From Sporothrix humicola (taxonomy: Eukaryota > Ascomycota > Sordariomycetes > Ophiostomatales > Ophiostomataceae): 64,000 nt of DNA. A program made the translations under genes and the position numbers. The stretch spans positions 192,701 to 256,700 of the forward strand of contig WNYE01000051.1 in assembly GCA_021396245.1 (NCBI GenBank), given 5' to 3'. The notes beneath the pieces were generated by a model, which ran no database searches, had not been told where the DNA came from, and saw only the letters and a list, made by a program, of their open reading frames with translations. Position 1 is the first letter of the stretch. Every line of letters starts with the position of its first letter. Positions 44,522 to 55,185 of the stretch are shown piece after piece.

Positions 44522-44861
44522 GTCGTTATTATTATTATAAAGGTACTTTTTAAGAATAAGGTAAAAGTTTTTGTTAAGTGATTAGGTTAAGGGAAGGGTT
44601 TTTGTTTTTGTAAAATAATAATAAAGTATAACGGTCGAATAATACTTAATACGTGTAAGTCGTTACCGATTGTTTAAAATATATAACTATATAAACTTGT
44701 ATTTTTATGTTTTTATTATATATAATTATTACCTTTTATACGTGTTAAGTATTATTCGACCGTTATACTTTATCACTGTTTTATAAGAATAAGAACCTTT
44801 CCTTTAGCTTGATTACTTAGTAGAGACTTTTATTTTATTCTTGGGAAGTGCTTTTGTAATA

Positions 44862-45363
44862 TCTCTCCGCTGAAACGTAACCGATTATATTACGTTTTAC
44901 CGAGTATATTAAGTTATTAAGTTAAGAAAATATAAACCGTATAACTAACTTAAATAATTACCGATTTTCGACCAACCTTAGTAAAAACTATTTATAAATT
45001 TTATTACCGGTTTTTTGAAAACGATTTACGAAAATAAAACGGTAAATAATATTTTAGTCGTAATAAACCGTTATACAAAGTACGTCCGTTTTTTCTTCGT
45101 TTCGACCACGATTACGACGGCTTAACTAATAAAACTATTTTATAAAAAAATTAAACTCGTTTATAAACCCTTCGAAAAGATTATTATAAATAAAAACAAC
45201 GTATTTACGAACGAATTTTAAATAACCTTATACTTACTATTAAAAATTAAACGACGTTTATCGACGACGTTTTACGTTTAAACCGACGGTTAAACGAAGA
45301 AAACTAACTAAACTTTAAAATAATATTTACGTTACTTTTACTTTAAAAAATAATTTATATAAA
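44862..45363 (+). pseudogene. integrase core remnant of outer chromovirus
   Basis: Continuation of the integrase frame after the nested element (NVTDYI..., then a catalytic-core-like region with several stops). It ends at 45363, where the inner chromovirus is inserted. Confidence 0.75.
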
Positions 45364-45879
45364 TATTACGAATATAACCTCTACAGCCTTACTAACGGGC
45401 CAAAACAACATAACCGACCCCTTAACGAGTACAAAAGATTAATAATACAACCGATGTAAAGTAACGGTGTTAGTATAACTGAAAAGCAACCCTTTCAAAA
45501 CACAAAACAAAAGACCAATTAAAAAAAAAAATTTTTATTTTATACGAGGGATAAAATAAAGAATAAAATACGAATAATATTAAAGGTTATTTTATACGAG
45601 GTAGGGATAACCGTATAAAATAAAATAAATATATAAGGCTAAAGTTTTCTCCTAATAACTTAAATAAAAAAACTTAGTCGTTACCGATTATTTAAAATAT
45701 ATAATTATATAAACTTGTATTCTTACGCCCTTATTGTATATAATCACCACTTTTTATACGTGTTGAGTATTGTTCGACCGTTACACTTTATTATTGTTTT
45801 ATAAGAATAAAAACCTTTTTTTTAGCCTAATTACTTAGTAAAGACTTTTACTTTATTCTTAGGAAGTGTTTTTGTAATA
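45364..45879 (+). repeat. 5' LTR of inner chromovirus
   Basis: 516 bp, TATTACGAATATAACC...TTTTGTAATA, matching 51723-52238 with equal length. The ends derive from TGTTAC...GTAACA. Its last 203 bp is the arm sequence of the 1,620-bp element. Confidence 0.93.
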
Positions 45880-45899
45880 GTAGTAGCGACTTTTGTTTA

Positions 45900-46880
45900 A
45901 ACTTTAACCGTGTTTTAACTTAAATAATATTTAACATTATGTTAACCGCGTTAGGTTCCATTATGACGTTTACGTAGCTTACGGCTCGTATGTAAGCTAT
46001 ATAAAAGAAGATTAAAAAGCTGGAGACTTTTAATAAGTAAGGTGCCGAGTAAGTTTAGTATTATAAGAGACTCCTCGTAGTTTACTTTACTTCGGATAAA
46101 GGTAAAAATCCGTTTAAAATCCTTTTACTTCGTAAATATAACGGTAACCAAAGTAGGTTTAAGGTTTTTTTAATATAGTGTTACTTATATTTCGAATATT
46201 AAGCCCCGAATTTAAAAAAAAGTATAAACAAAATATTCACGGTAATCGTTTATTTAAATAAGTTAGCCGTAGCCTAAGTATAACTTTACCTTAACAATTA
46301 CTTTACTAATAAGTACGACTCCGACGAAATAAACGAAAATACGAAAAAATTATTTTTATTTTTTAAAAAGTTTATTAAAATACTTTAAAAAGCTTTCGAA
46401 AACCTTAACATCGATAAAAAATATAAATAAAAGTTACTTTAGTTTAAACAAATTAAGTTAATATTAGTGTATATTAATAAATTCCGATAGATTATAACTT
46501 ACTTTAATTAAAACGACGACTTAACGATAGTTTAATACTACAATAAATTTAAAAACGATATTAAAAATAAACTTAATAAAGTACCTCGACTGGCTTTGTT
46601 AACGGAATATTATACGATAGTTATTAATATCGATAACCGGCTTTATTAACGGAAGTTTAAAAAGAAAAGTAAAGGTAAAAAATTTTATTATTAAAAATTT
46701 TAAAAGAAGATTAAATAAGGTGGTTACGTTAAGTAGTAGGGTGACTTTATAAAACTCGATGTTAGTATAAAAGAAACATTTTAAAAAAAGAAGTTTACGA
46801 GGGAATATTATAATTGTGGATAGAAAGGATATTACGTTAAGGATTACCGGGCGTGTGTCTTTGAGAAGAAATAAGTTAAA
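45900..46880 (+). pseudogene. gag remnant of inner chromovirus
   Basis: Capsid region ending in a zinc knuckle at 46806-46847, where the first and third Cys and the His are now Tyr codons and a Gln has become TAG. All of these are RIP-type changes. Left limit approximate. Confidence 0.8.
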
Positions 46881-46899
46881 ATAATAAAAAAAAGAGTTA

Positions 46900-49800
46900 A
46901 CTACGAGGGTTTTTACTTTTTAGGTTACTTTAATAACGACTGTTTAACTTACTTTGACGCGAAAAAAAGGGTAGGATAGTTTCTGTAAGGACTTTTCGTA
47001 AGAAATCTTAAGATAATACGTATTATTACGGAAAAGTTTAACTAAGTTAACGGGTTAAAGGGTAATAATAGTTTAAAAAGGTTTTGGGTTAAAGGAACGT
47101 CTTTAAACGTATTCTTCGACGATAAAGAACACGGTTTAATTAACGACGTTAAAAAAGACTTAAAAAAAGCGTACTAAGATAATAACGAAGAGTACGTATA
47201 ATATATACGAGTAAATATTTATATAAACGAACTTCCGTATTATAGTAATTAACCTACGGTCCGTGTATACTTTTTTTATACGACGGGTTTATACGTAAAG
47301 GCCAAAGACTTAAAAAAAGTTAGTAAGGAGGAAAAAGTTTTATTAAAGATTTAAGGAGTATATATAAACGACGTACTATAAATAAACTATAATAACCCGT
47401 ATTACCAACGGTATATATACGTTAAGGCGGTGTTATAGTACGAAGGAACTCTTCGATAAAAGTTTTAATAAAAAGACCGTAACCCGTTTTTATTGCGGTT
47501 AATAGGACGAAATAACTACGATATAAATTATTACTATTATTATAAGTAATGTGTACTTTAAATCGACGAGATAACGTTTTAATACGTTTAGCGGTATACT
47601 ACGAGTTAAAAAACAAGTTTATATAAAAGAAAACGAATTTAAAAAAAATATAAGATATAAGATTAAGTTAAACGGGTACTTTATTTACGCCGGTTTAAAA
47701 AAGGTAAAAATAAGGTTTTTAAAAACTAATGGAATAAGGTTATTAATAATAAGGGGACTAGTTATACGTTCGAAACGCCGAAGGTACTTACCGACGACTA
47801 CGATACGTCGAGAAACGACGAAGTTTTGTTGACTTAAGGTACGGATAACGATTAGTTATTAAAACTTTAAAGGTAATTAATATAAAATAAAAATATATAC
47901 GGGTTTAAATTAATTGGCGTGGCCGAAACTGGGTAGCGATAATAAACACCGGCGTAGAGGTTAGTTATATTACGTTACGATTAGTGAATTAATAAAATAT
48001 ATTATGGTAATTAAAGGGGGCGCCGTATATTTTATGAAACTTCGAAGGATTTTAAGCTAATTATAATAACGGTTAAGTAAAAAGAGAGATAAAAACATTT
48101 AACTTTCGTGTAAAAGGTAAAAAAGTTAAGATAGTGTTTAATATTATGGATATCGGAGACGACGACGTTATCCTTGGGCTGTTATGGTTACGAGAGTACA
48201 ATCCAAGGATCGATTAGGTTATTGGCCAGTTGTCGTAGGGAAACTTACGATAAAATATAATTATTAAAACGTTAAGTACGTTATTAAAAGAAAAGTGAGA
48301 CGACTTCTTTTACGTATTAACGTAATATTATAAATATACGAATATTTAAAAATATTAATATAATAAAGGACTATTAAAGTATAAACTTTACGATTATTAG
48401 ATCCCGTTAAAGGAAAGCGAGTAACCGAAGTACTAGGGTATTTACCTACTTAGCGAAGATAAATTAAGAGTACTCTGAGAGTAGTTCGACGAAAATTTAA
48501 CTAAAGGTTATATTAAACCGTTAAAGTTACTTATAAAAACACTTATTTTATTTATACCGAAAAAAAATAGTACGTAACGGTTATACGTCGATTATCGATA
48601 ACTAAACGAGATTACGATTAAAAACCGATATTTATTACCGTTTATTACCGAACTTAAGGATAAACTATAAGGTGTATAGATTTTTACGAAGATTAATTTA
48701 CGTGGTGTATATAATTTAGTTAAGATTATAAAAGGAAAGGAATAAAAAATAACGTTTAAGACGTGTTACGGGTATTATAAGTGTTTAGTGATATTATTTG
48801 GGCTTACTAACGTATTAGTAACGTTTTAAGAAATGATTAACGATGTATTACGAAAATACTTAGACGATTTCGTTATAATATACCTCGACGACATCTTAAT
48901 TTATTTAAAAAACCTCGAAGAATATAAGAGGTATGTACATTAAGTTTTATAAAAACTCGATAACGTAAAGTTATTAGTTAAAGTAAGTAAGTGTAAATTT
49001 TACACTTAAAAGATAGTTTTTTTAAGATGTGTAATTATATTAAGATAATTAGTTATAAAATTAAAAAAAGTCGAAGTAATTAAAGACTGGCCGACGTTAT
49101 AAAACGTTAAAGACGTATAATTTTTTGTAGGATACGTAAACTATTATCGAAAGTTTATAAAAGGTTACGGTAAAATGATAGTACCTTTAATTAACTTTAT
49201 AAAGAAAAAAGTTAAGTTTTTATGGTTAAAGGAAGTATAAGGTACCTTTGAACGTATTAAGGAAGTAGTATTGTTTAAATTAGTATTTAAGGAACTAGAC
49301 TTTAATAAATTATATAAGATAGACGTCGATGCGTTAGGATACGCGATGGGTGGTGAACTATTATAAAGAGACGACGAAAGAAAGATACATTTAATCGTTT
49401 TTTTTTTAAAAAAGTTTATTAAACTAACGGAAAGATACTTAGTTTACGATAAAAAACTAATAGTTATTATTAAAGGATTAAAAGAATAAAAAGTATATTT
49501 TAAAGGAGTTAAGTATTTTATAACGATTTACTTTAATTATAAAAACTTTATATATTTCGTTAATAATTAACGGTTAAATAGACGATAAGTTAAATAAGTT
49601 TAATACTTATTTAAGTTTAATATTCGAATAGTATATAAAAAAAAATTTAATAATAGGAAGGTAAACGTTTTAAGTAAACAAAACGACTATATTAAACCTA
49701 CGTTAATTAAGGTATAGACGGTACTTTAGATATAAAAAAACGGATTAATAGTTTTGAAGATAATAACGCGGGAAAGTTTACACGATATTATCCGAGTAGT

Positions 49801-51000
49801 ATACGAGGTATTATTGGGAGGATACTTCGGGATTTAGAAAACTACGGAGAGGCTTTAGGAGTCTTACGATATTACGGGATAGTACGACGTTATTAAGGAT
49901 GTAATTAACGAATACGAAACTTGTAATAAAATAAAGATTTAAAGGTATAAAGCTTACAGCCTTTTACGACTACTATTAATCTTCGATTAACCGTAAAAGT
50001 TAATTTTTTAGGACTTAATCGTTAAGTTATTAGTATTAAGGGAACGAGTTACGAGGACGGTATATAATAATATTTTGGTAATCGTGGATAAGTTTACGAA
50101 GTACGTGTATTTTTTATTGTATTACGAGTTATATATAACGGAAGATTTAATTTATATATTTTTACGGAATATAATTAATAACTACGGGTTATTAAAAAAT
50201 ATCGTTAATAATAAAAGAACTACGTTTATAAATAAGTTTTAAGTAAAAGTGATAAAGTAACTTCGAGTTAAACGGAAATTAAGTATAACCTTTTACCCTT
50301 AAACGAACGAGTAAACGGAAAGGATAAACTAAACGTTTAAGTAATACTTATAAGTGTACGTTAATTAATAATAGGACGATTGAGTCGAATGGTTCTTATT
50401 TATTTAAATTGTTTATAATAGTGCGGTACATAACGGTATTAAAATTTTACCGTTCGAAGTAAATTATAGATTTAAACTAAGAATGGATTACCACTTAAAA
50501 AGGAGACTAAACTTAACGGCGGATAAAATAATTTAAAAGTTTAAAAAAGTATTTAAAGGAGTAAAAGTAAACTTTACTAAACAATAATAACAAACAAATA
50601 CGTAAATTAATAAAAAAAAGATTAAAAGACTAATCTTTAAAAAAAGGAATAAGGTTTATTTTAACCGAAAAAACTTTAAAACAAAGAGACTAAGCGACAA
50701 ACTCGATTTTAAACAACTTGGACCGTTCGAAGTCGTGAAAAGGGTCTTGGACTCGGTGTACGAACTCGGTTTACTTAAGGGATTACGAGTTTACCCACGA
50801 TTTAATATTTTACTTTTAAAGAAAACATTAAACTCGGTTAAGCTTTCGAATAAACAAGTGCTCGACGAGTTAAAATACGAAGTGAAGAAAATCGAGACAT
50901 ATCGTAAAATAAAAAAAAGATAACTAAAATATTTAGTAAAATAGTTAGGCTATAACATTAAAGAAAATATATAAGAACTTGTTGGCCACTTTAAGAACTC
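46900..51000 (+). pseudogene. pol remnant of inner chromovirus, with chromodomain
   Basis: RT motif YLDDILIYL is intact at 48881-48907; RNase H (about 49270-49560) and integrase (about 49770-50600) are degenerate. The frame 50735-50923 (YELGLLKGLRVYPRFNILLL...) is the post-integrase GPY-type region. It continues, with stops, into a chromodomain core (YLVK, WLGY-like and a following H-rich segment) to about 50995. The chromodomain places it among chromoviruses, which target heterochromatin. Limits approximate. Confidence 0.85.
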
Positions 51001-51722
51001 CTTTTAGTTGTTGGCGGCGTATTAGCGATAAAAGGGTTGGGGTTTAAGTCGGTTAAAATAATGTTTTAGTTAAAAAAAAAAATAACGGCATTAACCGTCG
51101 TTTAAGTTTTTTAAGTAACTTAAAAAACTTCGTATTTTTTCGTAGTTTAACGAGCTTTATTTTTGGTATCGATGGTAATATAAGTATCGTTAAAAAGTTT
51201 TCGACGTTTTTTCTCGTAGGTTTTTTATTATTTATTAATACGACGAAGGTAAGTGAAAGTTTTTTTTAAAGTTAACTCGGCGCGTTTTTTAACCTTAAAG
51301 AGTTATTGTAACTCGGAGATTTAACGTTCGGTTAAAAAAAGGAACGGTTAACGGGAAAAATTAAAAAAGGTTATAAAAAATACGTACTCGGACTTATAAC
51401 GATACCACGATTATCGTACTTTACGCTTACTCGTACATAAGCCTAGTAACGACGAATTTAGTGAGTTAACTTGTTAGATTAAATATAGTTTTTATTTAAA
51501 CGGGTGTAACGGGAATAAAGTATAACTTTGAAATTAAAAAACTTAAGTTAACGAACGATACTACGGCGATAAAAGGTATTATTAATAATATAACTTTTAA
51601 CTATATGACTAAATATGTCGAAGAAAAAAAAAAAAAGTTTTTACTTAAAAAGTAATAAGGATAAAAAGGTAAGAGTACTATTTATAAAATTTCGAGACGA
51701 AATTTAAAGAAAAAGGAGGTTA
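51001..51722 (+). other. 3' non-coding region and polypurine tract of inner chromovirus
   Basis: AT-rich sequence with no readable frame, ending in the polypurine tract at 51706-51719 ahead of the 3' LTR. Confidence 0.6.
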
Positions 51723-52238
51723 TATTACGGACATAACCCCTACGGCCTTACCAACGGGTCAAAACAATATAACCGACCCTTTAACGGGTACGGAAGATTA
51801 ATAATGCGACCGATGTAAGGTAGCGGTGTTGGTGTGGCTAAAAGGTAACCTTTTTAAAACATAAGACAAAGGATTAATTAAAAAAAAGGATTTTTATTTT
51901 ATACGGGGGATGAAATAAGGAATGAAATACGAATGACATTGGGGGTTATTTTATACGAGGTAGGGATGGCCGTATGAAATAAGATAAATATATAAGGTTA
52001 AGGTTTTCTTTTAGTAACTTAGATAGAAAGACTTAGTCGTTACCGATTGTTTGAAATATATAACTATATGAACTTGTATTTTTGCGTTTTTATTGTATAC
52101 AATTACCACCTTTTATACGTGTTGAGTATTGTTTGACCGTTATACTTTATTATTGTTTTATAAGAATAAGAACCCCTTTTTTAGCTTGATCACTTAGTAG
52201 AGACTTTTACTTTATTTTTGGGAAGTGTTTTTGTAATA
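51723..52238 (+). repeat. 3' LTR of inner chromovirus
   Basis: 516 bp, same length and ends as the 5' LTR and less RIP-mutated in places (GGGGATGAAATAAGGAATG). Followed directly by the ATAAA duplication. Confidence 0.93.
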
Positions 52239-52900
52239 ATAAACGTTATTATTATTATTGGTTTAATTTATATATAATAATAAAAAAAACGTTACTACGA
52301 GATATTCTCTTAACGAAGCCCTTATAAAGTATTCACCGTCGTTTCACGACCGGTCTAAAGTGAAAGAAAATAAAATTATAACGTCGGTAACTATAAACAA
52401 AATTAAAAAGTTAATTAAGCTACGCGAGTCCCTAAAGAGTTATTAACGAAACATTTAAAGATTATAGTAAACGGCGTACAATCGAAGGTACTAACTTAAA
52501 GAATTCAATGTAAGTAACAAAGTGTTATTATCTACAAAGAATTTTAAAATACAAAGATTAACTAAGCTTAAAGTCCGGTTTATCGGGCTATTTAAAATTT
52601 TAACCCAAGTTAAAACTTTAACGTATCGACTCACCTTTTCGAAAAAGTATAGTCGTATTTATAACGTTTTCTTTATTTTATTATTTAAACCGTATTACGG
52701 CCGACTCACCGACGATCCGTTCTTAATACTCGATTTAAAAAAATAATAAAGAGTAAAAGGTTAAAGAAGTTAAAAACAAAATATTACGTAATGGTAATAA
52801 TTTTTACTTAGTCAAATAAACGGGTTAACTATCTAAGTACAATCAATAGGTATTTAAAAACAATATAATTTACGCTTGACTTATAGTTAAGTTTTATAAG
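52239..52900 (+). pseudogene. integrase C-terminus and chromodomain remnant of outer chromovirus
   Basis: The outer integrase resumes here. Frame 52522-52746 shows the GPY-type block (RFIGLFKIL, YRLTFSKKYSRIYNVFFILLFKPYYG). A chromodomain-like stretch with stops follows to about 52900. Confidence 0.8.
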
Positions 52901-54715
52901 AGTAAATATAGTAATAATAAAAGTAGTTATATTAATACCCCAAAACGAGGGAAAAAAAAACGTAAAATAAACTTTTAAAATACACCGGCCTAACGTACGC
53001 CGGCGTAATTTTTATAAGCTCGCCGGCCCGTTTTCCCTCTAACTCCTCCCTAAGTTTACCCACACGCAGTTTTTAATAACCCCCGGCTACACTTTAAACG
53101 TTAACTTAAAAAGTTAAAAAAAGCGATATAACTAACGCTTATTTCTAAGCTAAGCGTTTAACGACGAGTAACTTAACGGCGTCTAAAGCTACGGCGACGT
53201 CGTCGACGAAACGGATTTAAGTCGATTTAAGTATCGTAAAGAATCGCTCGTCGTAAACTAAAAAAAAAAGTAACGGCGACTTATTACTTAACCGAACGTA
53301 ACGTATTTTAACCTCGACGTACCTTAAATTTATTTAAACCTCCAAATTAAAGGTTTTTTTTATACGGGCGTTATAATTTTTACCGTTTTATAATTATTTT
53401 TTAACGTAAAAAAAGTTTTTTAATAAAACTTATTAAACGTTTAAAATAACTTAAGCGTACGTTTAAACCGTATTAGCCTCGTTTAAAGCTAATAAATACT
53501 TTATAATAAGTTAAAAGGCTTACACTTTAATAAAGTCTCCGGTTATTAAAGGTTAAAATTTAACGTAAGTATCGTTTTTATTAATGTAAATATTATACCG
53601 AGTGTTACCGGGGACAAACTTACAATATAAGTCCGTTAAAACTAACAAGTCGACCGTTTAACCTTTTTATTTATAAAAAGTACTCCGAACGTACGAAAAG
53701 TACAACGTCGTAACAGAGGGTATACGAGGGGACGTAACCTTTAAACTTAACACGACGGCCGTATTATTAATATTATTATTATTAATAAAACTAACGGGCG
53801 TAACGAGAGTAATAAAATTAGTAAACTTAGTAACTATACTTATATTATCGGAGTTAATAAAGTTAACGGTAATATTATCGTCGGTTAAAGTTAAAGTACG
53901 AACGGCGGCGAAGTAAGTCCGTTTTGTAATTTTATCGTTGTTCGACGAGGAAATAAGGCGTTTTACACCACGGGTAAACTCGACGGACACGGGAACATTA
54001 GTGTTCACTTAAACAAGGTTAAGTAAAACTAAAGCGGTAACCGACGTAAACGAGACGACGACGAGATTTATTACCGAGATAATAATATTAATAAACACGG
54101 TTTAAGTAAACGCGGCGGCGGTAGTAGACTAAACGGTATTACCGTTATTATTATTATTATTGTTGTTATTATTATTATTAACTATTGTAAATAATTTTAT
54201 TTAAAGTTTTAAAAGTTAACTATTACTTAAAATTTCGTTAACGTTGCCGCCGAACCGGTATAAAATTAGTATACTTATAATTCTTTTACTCCTTTCGATA
54301 TAATAAAGTTATTTATTAACCCGTACATTATACGCGCGAAGCGTTAACGATACTTATAAAAAAAACGACGAAGTTAATAATAATATTATTAAAGGTTAAA
54401 AAGGTTAAAAATTTAAAAAGTTTTTACGAATAAGATATATTTTACGATTTATATAATATTTACCTCTTTATTATACCTTTATTAATTTACGATTACGCCG
54501 TATTCGGTAAACGTTAACTCTTCGTCGACTTATAATAAAAACACTTACGTTTACTATACAACATTACTCGTACATTATATAAAAAGCAAAATATTATAAA
54601 AAGTTATAAATTATTAAAATAAAGTTAACGCCACTAACGTCTTTCACTTTATAATTTAATTAATTAACACTTTTTATACGGTTTAAGGTTAAACCTTCTG
54701 AGAAGAAAAAATAAT
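52901..54715. other. 3' region of outer chromovirus, unassigned
   Basis: 1.8 kb between the pol remnant and the 3' LTR, longer than usual for this class. It contains a minus-strand open frame of 113 codons (53667-54008) that is Thr/Asn/Val-rich and resembles nothing I know, plus GCCGGC-rich pockets at 52983-53031. It may be a further degenerate insertion. Confidence 0.5.
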
Positions 54716-55185
54716 TATTACGAACAATACTCGACACACTTACGATAAGGCCTTAAATTAAACCTCGAGACTACAAAGCTATAAGGCTTAAGCTATACAA
54801 AAGGTGTAACGGGGTAACTATTACGAATAACACTTAACTCACCTACGATAAGGCCTCGAGTTAAACCTCGAAACTATAAAGTTATAAGGCCCGGGCCATA
54901 TAAGCGGGCGTACTAGTTATAAGTTTAACCACGAGGGTTTTACTTTCGAAAGATCGTTCCTAAGGTAAAGGTTACACGCGTTAAACCTTTTCGGGCTTAG
55001 CGTAAATTAAACTTTTCCCCCTTTATTTTCTATAGTTTAACGAGTCCCCCTTGACTCTCCTTCGAATCCTTTAAGATTTAGTCTTACAATAAAATTACTA
55101 CTTACTCGACGATATTATATATAGCCTTTCGTGACTTTTTCTCTTCTCGATCGATTTTTCTTTTAATTTAGTGTTATTGTTAATA
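54716..55185 (+). repeat. 3' LTR of outer chromovirus
   Basis: 470 bp matching 38368-38837; followed by AACGG, the same 5 bp that precedes the 5' LTR. Confidence 0.93.

Larger units (their letters stand above)
43242..44861. mobile_element. 1,620-bp gag-carrying element with 203-bp inverted arms
   Basis: Insertion flanked by TCTCT duplications in the outer integrase. Left arm 43242-43444 and right arm 44659-44861 are both exactly 203 bp and are inverted copies of each other (left begins TGTTACAAAGGCACTTCCC; right ends GGGAAGTGCTTTTGTAATA). The same 203 bp forms the 3' end of the inner chromovirus LTR (45677-45879 and 52036-52238). Between the arms are two partial gag segments (43445-43684 and about 43836-44521), each followed by a GTCG(C/T)TA linker and the same first 126 bp of the arm (43696-43821 and 44533-44658). 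It encodes no polymerase or integrase, so it would be non-autonomous. Removing it with one TSD copy rejoins the outer integrase frame. Confidence 0.85.
45364..52238 (+). mobile_element. inner Ty3/gypsy chromovirus, complete but RIP-inactivated
   Basis: A 6,875-bp LTR retrotransposon with 516-bp LTRs and a perfect 5-bp target duplication ATAAA (45359-45363 and 52239-52243). A primer-binding-like TAGTAGCGAC lies at 45881-45890, one base after the 5' LTR, and a polypurine tract AAAGAAAAAGGAGG at 51706-51719 lies just before the 3' LTR. Gag, protease, RT (YLDD at 48881-48892), RNase H, integrase and a chromodomain (about 50867-50995) are recognisable in order on the plus strand, with many stops. 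It is inserted in the integrase region of the outer element. Confidence 0.92.
38368..55185 (+). mobile_element. outer Ty3/gypsy chromovirus, RIP-inactivated, split by nested insertions
   Basis: LTR retrotransposon bounded by two 470-bp LTRs and a perfect 5-bp target duplication AACGG (38363-38367 and 55186-55190). Its own sequence is 38368-43241, 44862-45363 and 52239-55185, about 8.3 kb. Remnants in order: gag with a zinc knuckle (40565-40606), reverse transcriptase (about 41280-42100), RNase H (about 42200-42600), integrase (about 43130 onward, split), and the post-integrase region with chromodomain-like remains (52320-52900). All frames are full of stops. It is oriented plus. It must be the oldest of the three, because the other two sit inside its integrase region. 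Confidence 0.9.
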
